Shown here: positions 35,945 to 43,820 of the stretch, in pieces
How positions within the stretch are numbered: the stretch's first letter is position 1
How the letters are laid out: every line of letters begins with the position of its first letter
Origin: Planctomycetota bacterium
GTDB lineage: Bacteria > Planctomycetota > UBA1135 > UBA2386
NCBI GenBank assembly: GCA_016713175.1
Contig: JADJPQ010000007.1
Location: 248,001-312,000, forward strand
DNA length: 64,000 nucleotides
Direction of reading: 5' to 3'
Notes under the pieces: model-generated
Database searches by the model: none
What the model was told of the DNA's origin: nothing
The model's input: only the letters and a program-made list of their open reading frames with translations
Translations under genes and position numbers: made by a program

Positions 35945-36658
35945 ATGACCCTCATGCTCCCCGCCCTGAAGCCGCAATCGCAGTCGCAGGTGATCGCCAC
36001 GATCGGCGAGTTCTTCGAAGCCGGTGGCTTCCTGATGTGGCCGATCCTCGGCTGTTCGGTGGTCGTGCTCGGTCTGACGATCGAGCGCTACCTGATGCTG
36101 CGCAAGGGACGGGTCGTCCCGACCGTGGTCGGCCAGGCGGTCGAGCAGATCTGTCAGGGGCGCACCGATGTCGTCGCCGCACCGATCGCGGAAGCGCAGG
36201 CGCCGGCCGCGCGCGTGTTGGCGGCCGGCCTTCGCCGCCGCGGGCTGCCCGTGGCCGACGTCGAGAAGGCGATGGAAGATCAGGCGGCGAAGGAGGCCAT
36301 GCGGCTGCGCGCCAATGTCCGTGGCGTTTCGCTGATGGCCGCCGTAGCGCCACTGCTGGGCCTGCTCGGCACCGTGCTCGGCATCGCCGAAGCGTTCGGC
36401 GACGTCGAACAGTCCGGACTCGGCAAGCCCGAGACGCTGGCGGCGGGCATCAAGGTCGCGCTGTACACGACGATCTTCGGCCTGTTCGTCGCGATTCCGG
36501 CGACGTTGATCGCCGCGCATCTGCAGGGCCGCGTCCGCAAGCTGCTGCTGGCGATCAGCGAAACCGTGGCTCCGGCGATCGAGGCCATCGCCGGTCGGCC
36601 GCCGGTTGCCGTGACGCCGCGGGCATCTGGTGCCGAGGAGGCCGGTCATGCGGCTTGA
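35945..36658 (+). CDS. MotA/TolQ/ExbB proton channel protein
   Basis: 237 residues; a second ATG three codons in is possible. Three membrane helices: near 25-46 (G-F-L-M-W-P-I-L-G-C-S-V-V-V-L), 130-160 (L-M-A-A-V-A-P-L-L-G-L-L-G-T-V-L-G-I-A-E-A-F) and 170-200 (A-L-Y-T-T-I-F-G-L-F-V-A-I-P). The P-L-L-G-L-L-G-T-V-L-G motif is the family signature. It forms a pentameric stator that with ExbD converts proton-motive force into work on a periplasm-spanning partner. The stop overlaps the exbD start by 11 bp. In this operon no tonB or tolA gene is present; the following fusion protein is the candidate partner. Confidence 0.95.
   Translation: MTLMLPALKPQSQSQVIATIGEFFEAGGFLMWPILGCSVVVLGLTIERYLMLRKGRVVPTVVGQAVEQICQGRTDVVAAPIAEAQAPAARVLAAGLRRRGLPVADVEKAMEDQAAKEAMRLRANVRGVSLMAAVAPLLGLLGTVLGIAEAFGDVEQSGLGKPETLAAGIKVALYTTIFGLFVAIPATLIAAHLQGRVRKLLLAISETVAPAIEAIAGRPPVAVTPRASGAEEAGHAA
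36635..36641 (+). promoter_or_regulatory. Strong Shine-Dalgarno GAGGAGG for exbD
   Basis: GAGGAGG ends 6 nt before ATG 36648, inside the 3' end of exbB. This fixes the exbD start and contrasts with the many start codons in this window that lack a ribosome site. Confidence 0.75.
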
Positions 36659-37064
36659 TCTCGACGACGGTGACGACGAGTCGCCGATCAATCTGACGCC
36701 GATGATCGACATGGTGTTCCTGCTGCTGATCTTCTTCCTGGCGGCGACGACGTTCGCCAGGCAGGAGGTCGAGATGGACCTGTCGTTGCCGACCTCGCGT
36801 TCAGGGCAGGAAGGCAAGGCCGCGCATCCGCTCGTCGTCAATGTGTTCGCCGATGGCCACATCACGGTCGAGGGCCGCACGGTGACCCTGGAAGCGCTGC
36901 GACAGAAGCTGCAGGCCGCGGCCGAACGCGACCAGAACCAGGCCGTGCTGGTGCGCGGCGACAAGGCCGCGCAGTTCGGCGTCGGCCTGCAGGTGATGGA
37001 TGCTTGCCGGTTGGCGAAGCTGACCAGGCTCGATTTCGCCGCGTTGCCCGACAACACCCGCTGA
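36648..37064 (+). CDS. ExbD/TolR family protein
   Basis: 138 residues. It starts with a charged cytoplasmic head, then I-N-L-T-P-M-I-D-M-V-F-L-L-L-I-F-F; the Asp in M-I-D-M is the proton-conducting residue. A compact periplasmic domain follows with L-V-V-N-V-F-A-D-G-H-I and V-L-V-R-G-D-K-A-A-Q-F, the usual ExbD beta-alpha unit. The start is fixed by a strong Shine-Dalgarno. It pairs with the ExbB channel and would peg the complex near peptidoglycan or the partner protein. Confidence 0.95.
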   Translation: MRLDLDDGDDESPINLTPMIDMVFLLLIFFLAATTFARQEVEMDLSLPTSRSGQEGKAAHPLVVNVFADGHITVEGRTVTLEALRQKLQAAAERDQNQAVLVRGDKAAQFGVGLQVMDACRLAKLTRLDFAALPDNTR

Positions 37065-37085
37065 CCGCGAGCCGAGGAACCGATC

Positions 37086-40000
37086 ATGCGCGAAGGCATG
37101 CGCACCTGGTGCATCCGCCTGGCGTGGACCCTGCTGATCGCGTGCGGCGCGATGTTGCTGGGCCTGCGCCTCGGTCGGCCGCTGTACTACACGGACGGTC
37201 AGCAACCGCGCTTTGCCGGCGAGCTTGCCCACGCCGGCATGCTCGACTGGCCGACGCCCCGACCGCAGGTCGAACTGCCCGGGCCGGTGCTCGGCCGGGT
37301 TGCCGCGTTGCCCGACGGTCGACTGCTGTACGGACGGACGGGCGCCGACGGCAGTTCGGATCTGGTCGTGTTCGATCCGACCAGGCCCGGTCTGTTGCCC
37401 GAACCCGCGTTCGGGCTGAACACGCCGCACCACGAACTGGCGCCGGCCGTCGGCACCGACGGCCGCATCTGGTTCAGCTCCGATCGACCCGGCGGCGCCG
37501 GGGGCTACGACCTGTACGTGGCACCGTTCGCGGCCGGATCGTTCGGCCGGCCGGAGCCCGTTTCGCTGTGCAACACCAGCCGCGACGAGACCGACCCGGC
37601 GCCGTCGCCGGTCGCCGGCGAACTGGTGTTCGTCCGACTCGAACCGCAGGCCGACGGTCGCGGCACGCTGATGCTCGTCGACCTCGGCGGCGACGTGGAC
37701 CCGGCGCCGCTGCTGCCGTTCGATGGTCTGCGCCGCGCTGCCGAGTCACCGAACGATCGCGATCCGGTGTTCGACCGCGATGGCGCCGGGCTGTGGTTCC
37801 TGCGCCAGGTCGGCGGCGAGCGACCGCGCCTGTTCCGGATGGCCCGGGTCGGTGCCGAGTGGGATGCGCCGCGACCGATCGACGAGCGCTGGGGCGCGAC
37901 CGGTTTCCGTTCGCCGCTGCCATTGCCTGGTTTCGAACTTCGCGTACTGGCGCCGCGGCGCGGCGAAGGTGAACCGGATCTTTGGTTTGCCGCGACCGGT
38001 CGCGAACTGCAACCCTGGTGGCCCGGGCAGCAATGGCTCGAACTGGTGTTGCTGGCCGGCCTGATCGTCGCCGCGGTGCTGCTGCTGCTGTTGTATCTCG
38101 GTCGGCGCTGGACGGCGCTCGATCTGGTCACGCAGTGCCTGCTGCTGTCGTTGCTGGTGCACCTGCTGCTGATGCTGTGGTTGATGCGGGTCGAGATCGT
38201 CGGCAGCCTGTTGCGCGGCGACGACGAGGCGGCCTCCGGACTCGAGGTCACGCTGGTGTCGGCCGAAGGCGCCAGCGCCGCGGCCGATGGCCCGCGTTCG
38301 GAGGACCTGGCGGCGATGGCGGCATTCACTCCCGAGCAACGATCGCTGGCAGCGGCGGCGCCGGCGGCCGCGGCCGAAGCGGCGACGCGCCGGGACGCGG
38401 CCGAGATGGGGCCGGACGGGGGCGTTCACCAGCGAACTCGCGCCGCAGCAACCGTCGGCGGTGGCGATGGAACTGCAGGATGCGAACACGTCGGCGCCGT
38501 CGCGCACGGGCGCCGATGCCGTCGCGGTGGCGGCGGCGCAGCCATTGGGCGCGGTGGCGCCAGCCGCTGCGGCGGCGGCGCAGGCGCGTTCGGCCCAGTC
38601 GAGCGAGGCGGTCGCCGTGACGATGCCCGGCACGGCGCTGGCTCCGGCCGAGCGTTCGACGCTCCGCGCGGCGGCAGCGCCGATGGTGGCCGCGACCCTG
38701 CCGGTCGTGGCCGCGCGCGAACTGGCGGTCGGCCCGAGCACGGTTGCCGATGCGCCGACCGCCGAATCGACGGCACCGGCGCGGCGTGCGGACGCGGATC
38801 CGGAGGGAACAGTCACGCGGGCGTTGCCAGGGGCGGTGGCCGCGGCGCCGGCCGACCCCGCGACCGCGGCCGCCAGTCGCGCCGCCAGTCCGTCCGCAGC
38901 CACCGCGGCGGCGGCGCCGACCGAGGTGCCGGGTGCCGAGTTGGCCGCCGCGGTGCCACGCGCCCGCAGCGCGCCTGCGGCGGCCCGTTCCGCCGCGTTG
39001 CCCGCGCCATCGGTGCGGCAGCCGCAGCTGCGGGTGGGCATGCAGGATGGCGCGCCGGCCAGCGAACTCGCGGCGGCCCGCCAAGCGAAGGCAACTCCTG
39101 CACCGATGGCGACCGCGGCGCCGCTCGCGCTGAGCGCGGTCGCGCCATCCGATGCTGACCGTTCCACGGCAGCGGCCCGCGAGTCGGCGGCGCCCCCTGC
39201 CACCGCACCTGCGGCCTTGCCGCAACCAGGAAGTGATCTGCCGGCGATGGCCCGCGCGGCGCGCGCCATGAGCGAGCGCGAGCGGGCGAGCCCGAGCCCG
39301 CCGAGCAGCCAGCGCCGGCCGCAGGCGATCGCGTTGCGCGACCATGGAGCCGCTCGGACGGCGGCGGTGCCGGCGACGGCCGCGCCGCTGGCGACTTCGG
39401 CAACCGTGCGACGGCAGATCGAGGCGCTCGCCGCTCCAGCCGCTGCAGCCGTCAGCCGGCCGCAACGGTCACCGGTCGCCGGCTTGTTGGCGGATACCAC
39501 GCCACGAGTGGCGCCGCCGGGATCCTTGCTCGAACGCGCGGCGAGTCGTCCGCTGGCGGCGGCTCCGGCCACCGCGCAGCCGTTGGCCAGCACGCCGTAC
39601 AGCAACCGCTTCGGTCCGGCGAAGGCCAAGGCGCTCGAACAGTTCGGCGGCTCGGTGGCGACCGAGCGCGCGGTTGCCAACGGCTTGCGCTACCTCGCCA
39701 GCATCCAGAAGGCGGATGGCAGCTGGGGTGACCAGCGGACGTTCCACGACAAGTACGGCAGCGTCTACGTCGGCAAGACGGCGTTGTGTCTGCTCGCATT
39801 CCTCGGCGCCGGCCACACGCCGGCGTCAGCGACCGAGTACTCCGACCACGTGCGCCGCGCGGTCGCGCATCTCGTCGCCCTGCAGGATCCCGACAGTGGT
39901 GCGTTCGGCGTCAGTTCGGCCTACGGCCACGGCATCACGACCTATGCGCTGGCCGAGTGCTACGGCTTGACCAAGGACCCGGCGCTGCGCCGACCGGTCG

Positions 40001-40701
40001 AGGAGGGCCTGACCTGGATCCTGCAGAACCAGGGCCCGCGACGCGATCGCCGCAACCAGGGCGGGTGGGGCTACTTCTCGCCGGGCCTGCAACGCGAGGA
40101 CGACTACGCGCGGATGTCGGTGTCGTCGTGGATGGTGATGGCGCTCGAGTCCGCGAAGCTGTCGGGCATCGATGTGCCGACCGAAGCGCTGACCGCGGCG
40201 CGCCGCTACGTCGAACTCGCCTACGACCGCGACGCCGGCTGGTTCCGCTACGCCCACAAGCCCGAACGGCTGAACTCGTCATGGCCGACGCTGCCGGCGA
40301 GCACGCCGGCCGCCGCATTCATGCTGATGCTGCTCGGCACCGACAAGGAGGACGAGCGCGTGCGCACCGCCGCCGAGTACACCGCGCAACGCCGGCCGCA
40401 GGAATACCGCCGCTACGACGACGACGACTTCGTGTTGCGCGGCCAGGGCAACGTCTACTTCTGGTACTACGGCAGTCTGTGCTGCTTCCTGGCGGGGGGC
40501 GACGTGTGGGAACGCTGGAATCAGCGGCTCAGCACGATCCTGCCGGCGGCGCAGAACGACGATGGCTCGTTCACGCCGATCGATCAGTACGCCAGCTACG
40601 CCGGCGATACGCGCAAGGACCGCTCGTACACCACGGCGATGTGCGTGCTGAGCCTCGAGGTCTACTACCGGTACTTCACGCCACTGCTGGTCGGTCGCTG
40701 A
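37086..40701 (+). CDS. Propeller - membrane - linker - alpha/alpha-toroid protein of the ExbB/ExbD operon (single frameshift)
   Basis: One base too many in the G5 run at 38418-38422 splits this gene; with four G it reads as 1204 residues. Order: N-terminal membrane helix (about 9-27), PD40-like propeller with S-S-D-R-P-G-G-A-G-G-Y-D (30-310), helices near 317-340 and 346-372, an Ala-rich linker with Pro and Arg (380-850), and a squalene-cyclase/prenyltransferase-like toroid (from about 857): Y-L-A-S-I-Q-K-A-D-G-S-W-G, L-L-A-F-L-G-A-G-H-T, G-I-T-T-Y-A-L-A-E-C-Y-G, S-S-W-M-V-M-A-L-E. The DxDD motif of true cyclases is absent, so it is not expected to make terpenes. Topology places propeller and toroid on the same (periplasmic) side. 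It could be energised by ExbB/ExbD as TonB is. Confidence 0.8.
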
Positions 40702-40709
40702 CCGACGGG

Positions 40710-40715
40710 TAGCAT
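40710..40715 (+). promoter_or_regulatory. Candidate -10 box (TAGCAT) for the membrane glycosyltransferase
   Basis: TAGCAT ends 10 nt before ATG 40726 with no Shine-Dalgarno between, which fits a leaderless start in the 24-bp gap after the toroid gene. Confidence 0.38.
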
Positions 40716-40725
40716 CGCGCGCCTC

Positions 40726-42534
40726 ATGCGCCCGTGGATCACCGCTGCAGCCCTGGGAGCCGCGCAGGCTGCGGCGGTCGCCGCGCTGGCGTTCTGGTTG
40801 CATCCGATGGAGATCGCCAACTCCGAGATGGATGCCTATGTGGTGCACGTGCAGGCGGTGTTGGATGGGACCCCGATCTTCGATGGCTATCATCCGGTCA
40901 ACACCGGGATGTTGGGGGCCGCGGTCGCGTGGCTGTCTGGCCTCGACCCCTTCTCGGCACTGCGCGTGCTCGGTGGGCTGGCGGCTGGCGCCATCGTCGC
41001 TGGAACCTTCGTGCTGAGCCGGCAGTTCGTCGGTGGCGTCTGGCCCTGGCTGGCGGCGCTGCTGATGGTCGCCAACAACCCGATGGTCATCAACGGCATG
41101 CAGGCAGCCAGCGACATGCCGGCAACGGCCGTCGGGGTCTGGACCATGGTCGCCGCCGTCGCCGCCGCGCGTTCGCGGCACTGGCGTCCGGCATTCGGTG
41201 TCGGCTTGCTGTTTGGCATCGGGGTCGGGACCAGGTTTGCCGCCGCCGGCCTGGCACCTCTGCTGCTGGCGGTGGGCATCGGTGGCCTGCGATGGTCGCG
41301 GGCGTGCGCAGGTGGGATCGGCATCGGGCTCGGGTTCCTGCCGCAGGCGCTGGTGGCCTGGTCGACGCGTGGCAGCCCGTTGGCGAACGACAACTGGAAG
41401 AACATCGCGCTGAAGCAGGGCAACTTCGATCCAATGCGGCTGTCCGATCCGGGCGCTGCTTCGGTCGGTGAACTGCTCGACCGGCACGGCGCACATCTGC
41501 TGCAGCTGGGGTGGGGGGATCTCTGGCAACTGTTCCGCGGCGGTCTTGGACAGCACCTGCTCGGTGGTGGGCCGACGTGGGCCGCCGCCGCCACCGTGGC
41601 GCTGGTCGGCGTGGCGATCGTCGTCTGGTCGTGCCGGGGTCGAGCCGAAGCACGCATCGTGGTTGCCGCCTCGTTGAGCTACCTGGTGATGGTGTGTTGG
41701 ACCTTCGCGCCGCTCGAGCGATTGTTGTTGCCGGTGCTCCCGATCATGGCGGTCGCAATGGTGGCGGCAGCTGGCAGTGTGCGGTGGCGACCGGCGGCGA
41801 TGGTGACCGGGCTGGCTGTGGTCGCGATCGCAGGCACCGCGATGGCCCGGTTGCCCGAACGACTGCGGCAGTTCGTCGACGAGCACCCGCACGTCGAGGT
41901 CGAGGTTTGCCGCCAACAGGTGCAGCGACCGGACCTGGTTGCCGTCGCGTCCACGTTCGCGCCGATGAGCCGGTATGTCCGCGGGCCGATCGAGTTCCTG
42001 ATGCCGTCCAACCCGTCGGTGTGGCACGACGAGCCGAGGATGGTGCTGCTGGCCATCGCCGGGGCGCGCGAGGTCGGCGCCAACTTGTTGGTTGTCGGCA
42101 GTCGTTCGAGTCGGCGCTGGCACCAGGTGCTGCGCTGCGGCGAACTGCCCGCCGGCGTGATCCGCGAGCGCGCCGACGACGATGTCGTGGTGCTGGTCCT
42201 GCCGACGACCGTGCTCGAGGGCACCGCCGCGGCGTCGTGGCTGCGCGCGTTCACCGCCACACCGGCGCATTGGCGCGACGGCCCGCTCGAAGTGCGTTGG
42301 CGATTGCCGGAAGGCGTCGATGCCGCGCGGGTGGCCCGCGCGCGCGTGCACTTGCAGGCGCCGGTGCCGGTGGGGCCGCTGCCGACGATCCCGCTCAGGC
42401 CCGTCGCGGCCGAGGGTCTCGGTTATCGTCTGACCTTCCGGCCACCTGCCGGAACGTGGGGCTTGCAGGGCCGGTTGACGCTCGACGATGGTACGCAGGT
42501 CCACGGCCCGCAGGTCGCCGTCGTCGTCCAGTGA
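40726..42534 (+). CDS. GT-C family membrane glycosyltransferase (PMT/ArnT-like)
   Basis: 602 residues. After one N-terminal helix the first luminal loop carries N-S-E-M-D-A-Y, the acidic pair that marks GT-C enzymes using polyprenyl-phosphate sugars. About ten further helices follow (residues 65-400; e.g. W-P-W-L-A-A-L-L-M-V-A, L-L-L-A-V-G-I-G-G-L). A soluble C-terminal region (400-600) has no clear match. Such enzymes add sugars to proteins or lipids on the outer face of the cytoplasmic membrane. It starts 24 bp after the toroid gene and may belong to its operon, though a TAGCAT box suggests its own promoter. Confidence 0.85.
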   Translation: MRPWITAAALGAAQAAAVAALAFWLHPMEIANSEMDAYVVHVQAVLDGTPIFDGYHPVNTGMLGAAVAWLSGLDPFSALRVLGGLAAGAIVAGTFVLSRQFVGGVWPWLAALLMVANNPMVINGMQAASDMPATAVGVWTMVAAVAAARSRHWRPAFGVGLLFGIGVGTRFAAAGLAPLLLAVGIGGLRWSRACAGGIGIGLGFLPQALVAWSTRGSPLANDNWKNIALKQGNFDPMRLSDPGAASVGELLDRHGAHLLQLGWGDLWQLFRGGLGQHLLGGGPTWAAAATVALVGVAIVVWSCRGRAEARIVVAASLSYLVMVCWTFAPLERLLLPVLPIMAVAMVAAAGSVRWRPAAMVTGLAVVAIAGTAMARLPERLRQFVDEHPHVEVEVCRQQVQRPDLVAVASTFAPMSRYVRGPIEFLMPSNPSVWHDEPRMVLLAIAGAREVGANLLVVGSRSSRRWHQVLRCGELPAGVIRERADDDVVVLVLPTTVLEGTAAASWLRAFTATPAHWRDGPLEVRWRLPEGVDAARVARARVHLQAPVPVGPLPTIPLRPVAAEGLGYRLTFRPPAGTWGLQGRLTLDDGTQVHGPQVAVVVQ

Positions 42535-42571
42535 CCGGCGCCTGCCGATGGTGTCGGCCGGCCTGCCGGGC

Positions 42572-42577
42572 TACCGT
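42572..42577 (+). promoter_or_regulatory. Candidate -10 box (TACCGT) for the SRPBCC gene
   Basis: TACCGT ends 9 nt before ATG 42587 with no ribosome site in the interval; same geometry as the TAGCAT and TAGAGT boxes nearby. Confidence 0.33.
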
Positions 42578-42586
42578 TCTGCGCGC

Positions 42587-43159
42587 ATGAACTTCGCGCT
42601 CAAGGTCATCGTGCTGGTGGCCGCCGGCATTGCGCTGGTGATGCTCGGTGTCGGGATGCTGCTGCCGACGCGGTGGCAGGTCGCGACGACCCAGGTGATC
42701 GCCGCACCACCGGCAAGCGTGCTGGCCAGACTGCAGGACATGGCGTCGTGGCCGCAGTGGTCGACGTTCCGCGCCGAACTGGGGCCGAACACGCGGCTGC
42801 TGGCCGAAGGCACTGCTGGCACGGTGGACCAGAAGCTGATCTGGTCCGGGGCCGGTGGCCAGGCCACCCTGGCGATGACCCGTTGTGACCAGAACGGCAT
42901 CGACTACCAGTTCACGATGCGGTCGACGGGCGAGAGTGGGGTGACCCGGTTGGGCCACGGCAGCGTGCAGGTGACGGCGCACCGCGATGGCAGCGAGGTC
43001 GTCTGGCGCGACGACCATGACCTGGATTCGGTCGCGTTGCGTTGGTTCGCGTGGTTTGGCGCGCTGCAGGAAGCGGTGCGGCGGATCCAACAGACCAGCC
43101 TCGAGGGGCTCCGGCAGAACCTGATGGCGGCCGCGGGCGCCACGGCACCCAGGAAGTAG
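42587..43159 (+). CDS. Membrane-anchored SRPBCC (START-like) protein
   Basis: 190 residues. One N-terminal helix (M-N-F-A-L-K-V-I-V-L-V-A-A-G-I-A) is followed by a polyketide-cyclase-like fold: V-I-A-A-P-P-A-S-V-L-A-R-L-Q-D-M-A-S-W-P-Q-W-S is the classic start of SRPBCC domains, and W-F-A-W-F-G-A-L-Q-E begins the long C-terminal helix. The start is chosen by this; the frame is open 33 codons upstream inside the glycosyltransferase. The family binds hydrophobic ligands in a deep pocket. Ligand unknown. Confidence 0.85.
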   Translation: MNFALKVIVLVAAGIALVMLGVGMLLPTRWQVATTQVIAAPPASVLARLQDMASWPQWSTFRAELGPNTRLLAEGTAGTVDQKLIWSGAGGQATLAMTRCDQNGIDYQFTMRSTGESGVTRLGHGSVQVTAHRDGSEVVWRDDHDLDSVALRWFAWFGALQEAVRRIQQTSLEGLRQNLMAAAGATAPRK

Positions 43160-43173
43160 AGCGGACCGCGGGC

Positions 43174-43689
43174 TCAGCGGATCGTCACGTCGGTGAACAC
43201 CGGTGCCGACGCCAGCGGCACGGTCGCACCATCGGCATCGACCAGCCGCAGATCTCGCAAGGTCACGCGCGCCGACCCCGTCGGTCGCGGCGACTTCACC
43301 TGCAGCCAGACCTGGAACCACTCACCGGCGACCAACGGCTGCGCCGCGCGGTTCTTGCCATCGCCGTAGACCACCTTGAACGAACCGCTGACGACATCCC
43401 CGTCGACCGTCGGCTGCGTCCGGATCGCCTGCAGCGGCGCCCGGGCGGTCGCGATCGAGAATGCCGAACCCGGGTCGAGCACGGCTTCGATCAGCACGGC
43501 CCCGGACTGCGGCAACTGGTCGCAGCGGATCGTCACCGCGAGCTGTTCCTGCCCGGCCGGCAGTTCGCCGCCGATCAACACCAGGCGGGCCTCGTTGACC
43601 GACGGTGGCGGCGAGCCACCGCCACCGCCGCCGCCACAACCGGCCAGCAGGAGGCAGAGAAGCGAGCACGGGCGCAGCGAACGCAGCAT
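43174..43689 (-). CDS. Lipoprotein of unknown function
   Basis: 171 residues starting MLRSLRPCSLLCLLLAGC; the lipobox L-L-A-G-C gives Cys18 as lipid site, followed by a seven-Gly linker. The mature part resembles a cohesin-like or beta-sandwich domain: A-V-T-I-R-C-D-Q-L-P, A-V-L-I-E-A-V-L-D-P, V-V-S-G-S-F-K-V-V-Y-G-D-G. A TACGCT box lies 6 nt upstream. It is divergent from the DUF255 lipoprotein (131 bp apart). Confidence 0.82.
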   Translation of the reverse strand: MLRSLRPCSLLCLLLAGCGGGGGGGSPPPSVNEARLVLIGGELPAGQEQLAVTIRCDQLPQSGAVLIEAVLDPGSAFSIATARAPLQAIRTQPTVDGDVVSGSFKVVYGDGKNRAAQPLVAGEWFQVWLQVKSPRPTGSARVTLRDLRLVDADGATVPLASAPVFTDVTIR

Positions 43690-43695
43690 GCCGAC

Positions 43696-43701
43696 AGCGT
43701 A
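43696..43701 (-). promoter_or_regulatory. Candidate -10 box (TACGCT) for the small lipoprotein
   Basis: Minus-strand TACGCT ends 6 nt before the ATG of the small lipoprotein gene, matching a leaderless start. Confidence 0.38.
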
Positions 43702-43805
43702 GCGGACGGGTGCGGGTTGGTCACGGTGGCTGCCGAGGCCGCTGACGCGGTGACTTCCCGGCGCGGCTTCCGCGGTCAAGACGTTGCCCGTCCCGGCGCG
43801 TGGCC

Positions 43806-43811
43806 TAGAGT
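43806..43811 (+). promoter_or_regulatory. Candidate -10 box (TAGAGT) for the DUF255 lipoprotein
   Basis: TAGAGT ends 9 nt before ATG 43821; TTGCCC about 16 nt further up could be the -35. No ribosome site is present before the ATG. Confidence 0.45.
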
Positions 43812-43820
43812 CCGCCACCC

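Noticed and set aside
38287..38405. Alternative start for the toroid protein as a separate gene
   Set aside because: The start segment in that frame is Arg-rich junk until the G5 run; joining at the G5 restores one protein.
39657..40701. Squalene or terpene cyclase activity for the toroid domain
   Set aside because: The QxxDGSWG-type repeats are there but the catalytic DxDD motif is not visible, and the domain is membrane-tethered on an ExbB/ExbD operon.
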